A DNA stretch of 10,602 bases from Paraprevotella sp. Its GTDB lineage: Bacteria > Bacteroidota > Bacteroidia > Bacteroidales > Bacteroidaceae. Every line of letters begins with the position of its first letter. Positions within the stretch are counted from its first letter, which is position 1. The stretch is from positions 1-10,602 of the forward strand of contig JAFOXE010000128.1 of NCBI GenBank assembly GCA_017425765.1, given 5' to 3'. Of the stretch, positions 6,214 to 10,602 are shown piece by piece. The notes under the pieces are model-generated. The model saw only the letters and a program-made list of their open reading frames with translations, was not told the origin of the DNA and did not search any database. The position numbers and the translations under genes are program-made.

Positions 6214-8087
6214 TGATTGAGCAACGTAGCATAGAGCTGTTGGCTCCGGCCAAAAACTTAGAGTGCGGCATCGAGGCAGTAAACCACGGTGCCGATGCTG
6301 TTTATATCGGGGCATCTCGTTTTGGGGCCCGCGCTTCGGCCGGAAATTCTGTAGAAGACATTGCATGTTTGGTAGAATATGCACACCGTTTTCGCGTTCG
6401 TGTGTATGTTACCATCAACACAATTTTGCGCGACGAAGAATTAGAAGAAACTGAAAAACTCATTTGGAGTCTTTATCGTGTGGGCGTCGATGCATTGATT
6501 GTACAAGATATGGCTCTCCTGAAGTTAAACTTGCCCCCCATACCCTTACATGCAAGTACCCAAATGGACAATCGTACACCCGCAAAGGTTAAGTGGTTGG
6601 CCGAATTGGGTTTTGAGCAGGTGGTGTTGGCCCGTGAGTTGAGCGTACAAGAGATAGAAGAAATACATCGTACCACCTCGGTACCATTGGAAGCGTTTGT
6701 ACACGGCGCCTTATGTGTGAGCTATAGCGGACAGTGTTATGCTTCGCAGTATTGCTTCGGCCGTAGTGCCAATCGCGGCGAGTGTGCTCAGTTTTGCAGA
6801 TTAAAATTCGATTTGGTGGATAGCGACGGAAAGCTTATTGAACATGATAAATACCTCCTCTCGCTCAAGGATATGAATCGTTCTGAAGATTTGGAACGAA
6901 TGTTGGCAGCAGGCGTTTCGTCTTTCAAGATAGAGGGACGACTCAAGGATGCATCATATGTAAAGAATGTAACCGCCTACTACCGCAAACGACTTGATGA
7001 AATCATTGCACGTAATTCGTCGTATCGTCGTGCTTCTTCCGGTCGGGTAAGAATATATTTCGAACCCAATTTGTCCAAAAGTTTTAATCGTGGTTTTACT
7101 CGTTACTACATCGACGGTCATCGCACCCCCGATGTATTTTCTTTTCACACCCCTAAGGCTCTTGGCGAAAGGGTGGGCACGGTAAAAGAAGTGCGTCGTG
7201 GTTGCATTGTAGTTTCTAGTATATCGCAGTTTCACAACGGCGACGGCCTATGTTTTTATGATGAGCAAGGACGTTTGCAGGGATTTAGGGTAAATCGTGC
7301 CGAGGCCAATAAATTGTTTCCGATGGAAATGCCTCAGGTGGCTCCTCGCACGGTATTGTATCGCAATTACGATCAAGAGTTCGAGAAAATTCTATCGCGA
7401 GTGTCGGCCGAGCGAAAACTCATGGTAAAGTGGACACTTGCTGATGTGCAAGATGGTTTTACTTTGACTTTGACGGATGAAAACGAAGTTCAAGTAACCG
7501 TACGATTTGAATATCCGCATGAGTTGGCGCGTTCGCCACAAACAGACAATTTGCGTACTCAGTTGGCTAAATTGGGCAATACACATCTTGAATGTGAGGA
7601 TGTGGAGATTCGATTGTCGGCAAATTGGTTCATTCCCTCTTCGGTATTGTCAGGTTGGCGTCGTACGGTTGTGGAGCGTTTGGAGTCGGCCCAACGTATG
7701 AATTATCCTCAGCATCGTAGAGCCATCCCTACTGAGTTTACCAATAAGGTCTACGGACGGGTAACGTCGCTTCCTGAGGGAAGTTCGTTGCAACTTACGT
7801 ATCTTGCAAATGTGATGAACACCAAGTCTGAAGAATTCTATCGTGATTTGGGGGCACAAAAAGTGTTGCCTGCTTATGAGAAATGCCCACCTAAAAATGC
7901 GGTGCTTATGTTCTGCAAGCATTGCATACGTTATAGTATGGGGTGGTGTCCCCGTGTCAGTCACGAGCGTACACCATATAAGGAACCTTATTATTTGGTG
8001 TCGGCAGATGGGCGACGTTTCCGTCTTGATTTTGATTGTCGCAATTGTCAGATGAAGGTCGTTGCTGAAGAAAATGCGGTAATCTGA
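6213..8087 (+). CDS. U32-family protein, RlhA/YdcP-like (probable 23S rRNA hydroxylation enzyme)
   Basis: This 624-residue protein belongs to family U32, long called peptidases or collagenases, now known to include iron-sulfur RNA or quinone hydroxylation proteins (RlhA, TrhP, UbiU/UbiV). The N-terminal barrel starts at IELLAPAKN. The U32 signature (EAFVHGALC then SYSGQC) gives Cys168 and Cys175, followed by Cys181, Cys191 and Cys195; the first two and Cys191 lie close to cluster ligands of UbiU (169, 176, 193). The long form with an extra C-terminal region matches RlhA (E. coli YdcP, which hydroxylates C2501 of 23S rRNA) rather than the shorter TrhP. A second Cys group lies near the end (568, 571, 579, 609, 612). 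The start is the ATG at 6213, overlapping the metA stop (TGATG); the longer frame from 6156 lies inside metA. Sharing an operon with metA gives no obvious functional link. Family is sure; substrate is inferred. Confidence 0.88.
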   Translation: MIEQRSIELLAPAKNLECGIEAVNHGADAVYIGASRFGARASAGNSVEDIACLVEYAHRFRVRVYVTINTILRDEELEETEKLIWSLYRVGVDALIVQDMALLKLNLPPIPLHASTQMDNRTPAKVKWLAELGFEQVVLARELSVQEIEEIHRTTSVPLEAFVHGALCVSYSGQCYASQYCFGRSANRGECAQFCRLKFDLVDSDGKLIEHDKYLLSLKDMNRSEDLERMLAAGVSSFKIEGRLKDASYVKNVTAYYRKRLDEIIARNSSYRRASSGRVRIYFEPNLSKSFNRGFTRYYIDGHRTPDVFSFHTPKALGERVGTVKEVRRGCIVVSSISQFHNGDGLCFYDEQGRLQGFRVNRAEANKLFPMEMPQVAPRTVLYRNYDQEFEKILSRVSAERKLMVKWTLADVQDGFTLTLTDENEVQVTVRFEYPHELARSPQTDNLRTQLAKLGNTHLECEDVEIRLSANWFIPSSVLSGWRRTVVERLESAQRMNYPQHRRAIPTEFTNKVYGRVTSLPEGSSLQLTYLANVMNTKSEEFYRDLGAQKVLPAYEKCPPKNAVLMFCKHCIRYSMGWCPRVSHERTPYKEPYYLVSADGRRFRLDFDCRNCQMKVVAEENAVI

Positions 8088-8093
8088 CGTTCC

Positions 8094-10505
8094 TTACAAA
8101 TTCACTTGAATGTCTACACCCACTTGTAGCGGTCGTCCCGGATTGCTGAATACGAGAGGTTGTGTACTGGCTTCGCTCGTAAAGCGGAACGTGTCATAGC
8201 GTGTGTCCGTAAGATTCTTGCCCCACACATTCAGTCGGCATGTACCCAAATCCATGCCGATGCTTGCATTCAATAAAGCATAGAAGGGCTGCTTCATGCT
8301 GTTTTGTTCGTCCCAATAAATTGAGCCGGCCCCTATTGTGTTTACCCCCATACGTAGACCTTTGATGCATCCCATATTCTTTACAGGATGATAGTAATCT
8401 ACTGCTGCCGATACTTGATGTGCCGGTACAAATGGTACGCGATTTCCGGTGTAATTTATGTTGGTCATGGTCGAGGCTGAGTAGCCACCATCGTATTCCT
8501 TAAATAGGGAGCGGGTGTAGCCGTATGAAGCATTCCATGATAAGTTGTTGTTGAGAAGAATTCCGTTTAGTGACATCTCGAAACCATAACTTTGACCTCG
8601 TCCTGCATTGACCATGGTGCGCCCAAGTCCACTATCCACAAATCGAGATATCTGTTGATCGAAGATGTTCATGTAGAAAATAGCCACATCCACGTTAAAC
8701 AGATTGTCCCATGGACTTAGGTGTGCTCCAATCTCGTAGTTGTAGCTGTATTCGGGTTTATAATATGTGTCGTTCACACTTCCTGGTGTGTAGTTTAGCT
8801 TGCTGAGAACAAGTTGCTTGGCAAATGCAGGCATATTGTCGAACATTGGTGCTTTTAGTGCTTCCTCAAATGTAGGACGAATATGGCTTAACATTTGCGA
8901 ACGTAAGTCGCCTTGAACAAGGTCGCCGAACATTTGCACGTTGAATCCACCACTGCGATATCCCTTACTCCAACTGATGTAGGCGTTGTTGTTTTTGTTC
9001 CACTTATAACTTATTGCCACTTTAGGAAGTACTTGTGTAGCATCTTTCTTTAGGCTTCCGTTGTAATCGGACTTTGCAACAAGATTCGGTAGATTGAGCG
9101 TGCTGGTGGTGATTACGTGAAGGTCGTAGTTCAATGCACCTCCATATCTGTATTCCATTTTATGGCGTTCGTGTTCCATACGAATGCCGGCTGAAGCGTC
9201 TAAACCTTCTACACCAAATATGTCATGAAACGTACTTTGATGAAAAACTGCAAGGTCGGTTTTCGGCGTTCGGAACGCGCCATCGGCCTTAAATAGCGAG
9301 TTTCTCATGTCAAAGTTAATGCCCCATCCATACTTGTTTATGTACGTGTTGGCTTCGCCCAATGCTGATCCCAGAAATGTTTTGGTTAGCGTTACCGGAC
9401 TCTCGGTACGCAAATTCTGGTGCATGGCATATAGTCCTGTCACCCAATCCCAGCGACGGTTTGAGCCTTTGCTTTTTGCACTTAGCTCCTCACTGAAAGT
9501 ACTGATTTGTTGGCGTTGAGATAAGCCAAATAAATCCTTGCCTACGAAGTCTTGATCCAATGTCATGTTGTCGTCTAAGTGCTGGAATGCAGTAATGGAG
9601 TTGAGCTCCATTACATCGTTTTGGTAGCCGATGTTCATGCTGTTGTTCAGCAGACTGCGTCGATAATAACTTGGGTTGTTGGCCCAAATGGTTCCTATAT
9701 AGTTGTTGTGTTGTTCGTTGTCGCTCTCTTTGTTCCCTTCATATCGGTAGGTATATCCACCCTCGTCGGTATATGTATAGTCTGTGGCGAAGTCCAATTT
9801 CCAATGTTCCGTAGGGAACCAAATGAAACGAAGGCGTCCTCCACCTGCTTTCTTGTCGTCAGCGTATTCGTCACGCCAAATGTTTTGATACATTCCTCTT
9901 CGACCTTGATAAAATCCCCCCATCGACATGGCCATTTTGGAATGTAGTTTCTGGTGGTGCGATAGTGAGAATGTGTGTGCCATATCACGAGAAGAGAAAC
10001 CGGCTCGGATGCTCGTGCCGGGACGTTGGAATGGATTTCTCGTGTACACACGGATTAGGCCTCCCATTGTGTTGCTACCGTACAAGGTTCCCTGTGGTCC
10101 ACGCAAAATATCAATGCGTTCTACATCAAGGAACGAAATATCGTAGGCGCTTTTGTCGGTATATGCCACATTGTCAACATATAAACCTACGGCCGGGGTG
10201 TTGATACGCGAGCCTATACCACGAATGTATGTAGCAGAGGTAAGCGATGAACCGTAGTCGGGCATGAAAAAGTTGGGAACGTGTCCTGATAATTCTTTGA
10301 GTGATGTGGTTTGTGTTTGGTCTAATTCTTTTTTTGAAAACATCGACACGGCCAAAGGACTTTTTCGTAGGTGTGCATTCTCTTTGGGTGCTGTAATTAC
10401 GATTTCATCTTCTATATTGATGGTGCGTGCTGTGTCCGCCTCAAAGGTTTCGGCATATAGGTGATTTCCGACCATTAAGAGGGCACAGATGAAAAGTTTC
10501 TTCAT
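8094..10505 (-). CDS. TonB-dependent outer-membrane receptor
   Basis: This 803-residue protein is a gated outer-membrane channel driven by TonB/ExbBD for uptake of a scarce ligand such as an iron complex or cofactor. A signal peptide (residues 1-18, cut after LYA) is followed by a TonB-box-like DEIVITA (33-39) and a plug domain (about 38-157) with YIRGIGSR, VGLYVDNV and DVERIDILRGPQGTLYGSN. The rest is a beta-barrel rich in aromatic strands, with the late motif GKNLTDTRYD and the C-terminal strand GRPLQVGVDIQVNL. There is no N-terminal carboxypeptidase-like domain, so it is not of the SusC glycan type, and no SusD partner is beside it. It ends in Leu rather than the usual aromatic residue. 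The ATG at 10505 gives a typical signal peptide; the frame also opens at TTG 10511. The gene converges on the U32 gene with six bases between the stops. The ligand cannot be inferred. Confidence 0.92.
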   Translation of the reverse strand: MKKLFICALLMVGNHLYAETFEADTARTINIEDEIVITAPKENAHLRKSPLAVSMFSKKELDQTQTTSLKELSGHVPNFFMPDYGSSLTSATYIRGIGSRINTPAVGLYVDNVAYTDKSAYDISFLDVERIDILRGPQGTLYGSNTMGGLIRVYTRNPFQRPGTSIRAGFSSRDMAHTFSLSHHQKLHSKMAMSMGGFYQGRRGMYQNIWRDEYADDKKAGGGRLRFIWFPTEHWKLDFATDYTYTDEGGYTYRYEGNKESDNEQHNNYIGTIWANNPSYYRRSLLNNSMNIGYQNDVMELNSITAFQHLDDNMTLDQDFVGKDLFGLSQRQQISTFSEELSAKSKGSNRRWDWVTGLYAMHQNLRTESPVTLTKTFLGSALGEANTYINKYGWGINFDMRNSLFKADGAFRTPKTDLAVFHQSTFHDIFGVEGLDASAGIRMEHERHKMEYRYGGALNYDLHVITTSTLNLPNLVAKSDYNGSLKKDATQVLPKVAISYKWNKNNNAYISWSKGYRSGGFNVQMFGDLVQGDLRSQMLSHIRPTFEEALKAPMFDNMPAFAKQLVLSKLNYTPGSVNDTYYKPEYSYNYEIGAHLSPWDNLFNVDVAIFYMNIFDQQISRFVDSGLGRTMVNAGRGQSYGFEMSLNGILLNNNLSWNASYGYTRSLFKEYDGGYSASTMTNINYTGNRVPFVPAHQVSAAVDYYHPVKNMGCIKGLRMGVNTIGAGSIYWDEQNSMKQPFYALLNASIGMDLGTCRLNVWGKNLTDTRYDTFRFTSEASTQPLVFSNPGRPLQVGVDIQVNL

Positions 10506-10536
10506 ACTCAATTTGTCGTGATTTGCTTATTGAGTG

Positions 10537-10568
10537 CAAAGGTACGATGAAGTTCTTTCTTGGGCAAT
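10537..10568 (-). promoter_or_regulatory. Promoter of the TonB-dependent receptor gene
   Basis: On the minus strand TACCTTTG (10537-10544) is an exact -7 element and ATTG (10565-10568) is a three-of-four match to the -33 TTTG with the ideal 20-nt gap. The transcript would begin near 10531, giving a leader of about 25 nt. ACTCAAT (10506-10512) and ATTGAGT (10529-10535) form a 7-base inverted repeat spanning nearly all of that leader, right up to the ATG. It could form a small hairpin near the start codon. Confidence 0.65.
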
Positions 10569-10585
10569 CCTCATTTGTTAGGATT
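10566..10585. promoter_or_regulatory. Inverted repeat over the -33 element (candidate operator)
   Basis: AATCCT (10566-10571) and AGGATT (10580-10585) form a 6-base inverted repeat with an 8-base spacer. One arm overlaps the -33 element of the receptor promoter. The position suits a repressor or activator site, for example a metal or nutrient sensor. I do not recognise it as a Fur box, and no regulator gene is visible in the window. Confidence 0.3.
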
Positions 10586-10602
10586 TTGCTGTAGAAAGAC
10601 AA

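Noticed and set aside
6213..8087. Collagenase (old U32 annotation)
   Set aside because: Cys signature and length fit the RNA hydroxylation branch; no protease catalytic motif is seen.
9579..9947. 122-codon plus-strand frame antisense to the TonB-dependent receptor
   Set aside because: Hydrophobic only because it mirrors beta-barrel codons; no promoter and no recognisable family.
8094..10505. SusC-type glycan receptor of a polysaccharide utilisation locus
   Set aside because: No carboxypeptidase-like N-terminal domain, no adjacent susD, glycoside hydrolase or hybrid sensor gene in the window.

Overview
The window reads as chromosomal DNA of a member of the Bacteroidales, most likely a Prevotellaceae (Prevotella-like) species. 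The evidence is Bacteroidetes-type promoters (-7 element TAnnTTTG, in two cases with a TTTG-like -33 element exactly 20 nt upstream), a general lack of Shine-Dalgarno sequences, a lipoprotein M13 peptidase, and the gene families present. No phage, insertion sequence, CRISPR array, tRNA or rRNA is visible. The genus assignment is inference.

Layout. Positions 1-43 hold the first codons of a minus-strand gene that leaves the window on the left; a good minus-strand promoter lies at 67-98. A GNAT acetyltransferase (205-747, +) has its own -7 element. A two-hairpin intergenic island (757-849) follows. Next comes a likely two-gene operon: an ABC-F ATPase of the YheS/Uup type (962-2908; start codon uncertain) and, 15 nt downstream, a lipoprotein zinc metallopeptidase of family M13 (2924-4960). 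A second two-hairpin island (4967-5079) closes that operon. A promoter at 5201-5208 and a short structured leader precede a second operon: metA (5296-6213), overlapped by one base by a U32-family RlhA/YdcP-like protein (6213-8087). A TonB-dependent outer-membrane receptor (8094-10505, -) converges on it with only six bases between the stop codons. Its promoter, with an inverted repeat over the -33 element, is at 10537-10585.

Function. The genes do not form one pathway. They cover translation and ribosome upkeep (ABC-F; U32 as a probable 23S rRNA hydroxylation enzyme), methionine synthesis (MetA), envelope proteolysis (M13) and outer-membrane uptake (TonB receptor). MetA carries Glu at position 111, the residue linked to acetyl-CoA rather than succinyl-CoA use, so the usual name homoserine O-succinyltransferase is probably wrong for it.

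The most unusual non-coding signal is the pair of hairpin islands that bracket the ABC-F/M13 operon. Both are built from the same two hairpin sequence families (core ACATGAGCAT/ATGCTCATGT and core ACACCATGGTGT), but in opposite order, and each is flanked by an A-tract on the left and a T-tract on the right. Each therefore looks like a bidirectional terminator, and the pair looks like an inverted intergenic repeat. I found no clear new defence or mobile system; the rest is ordinary core-genome content.
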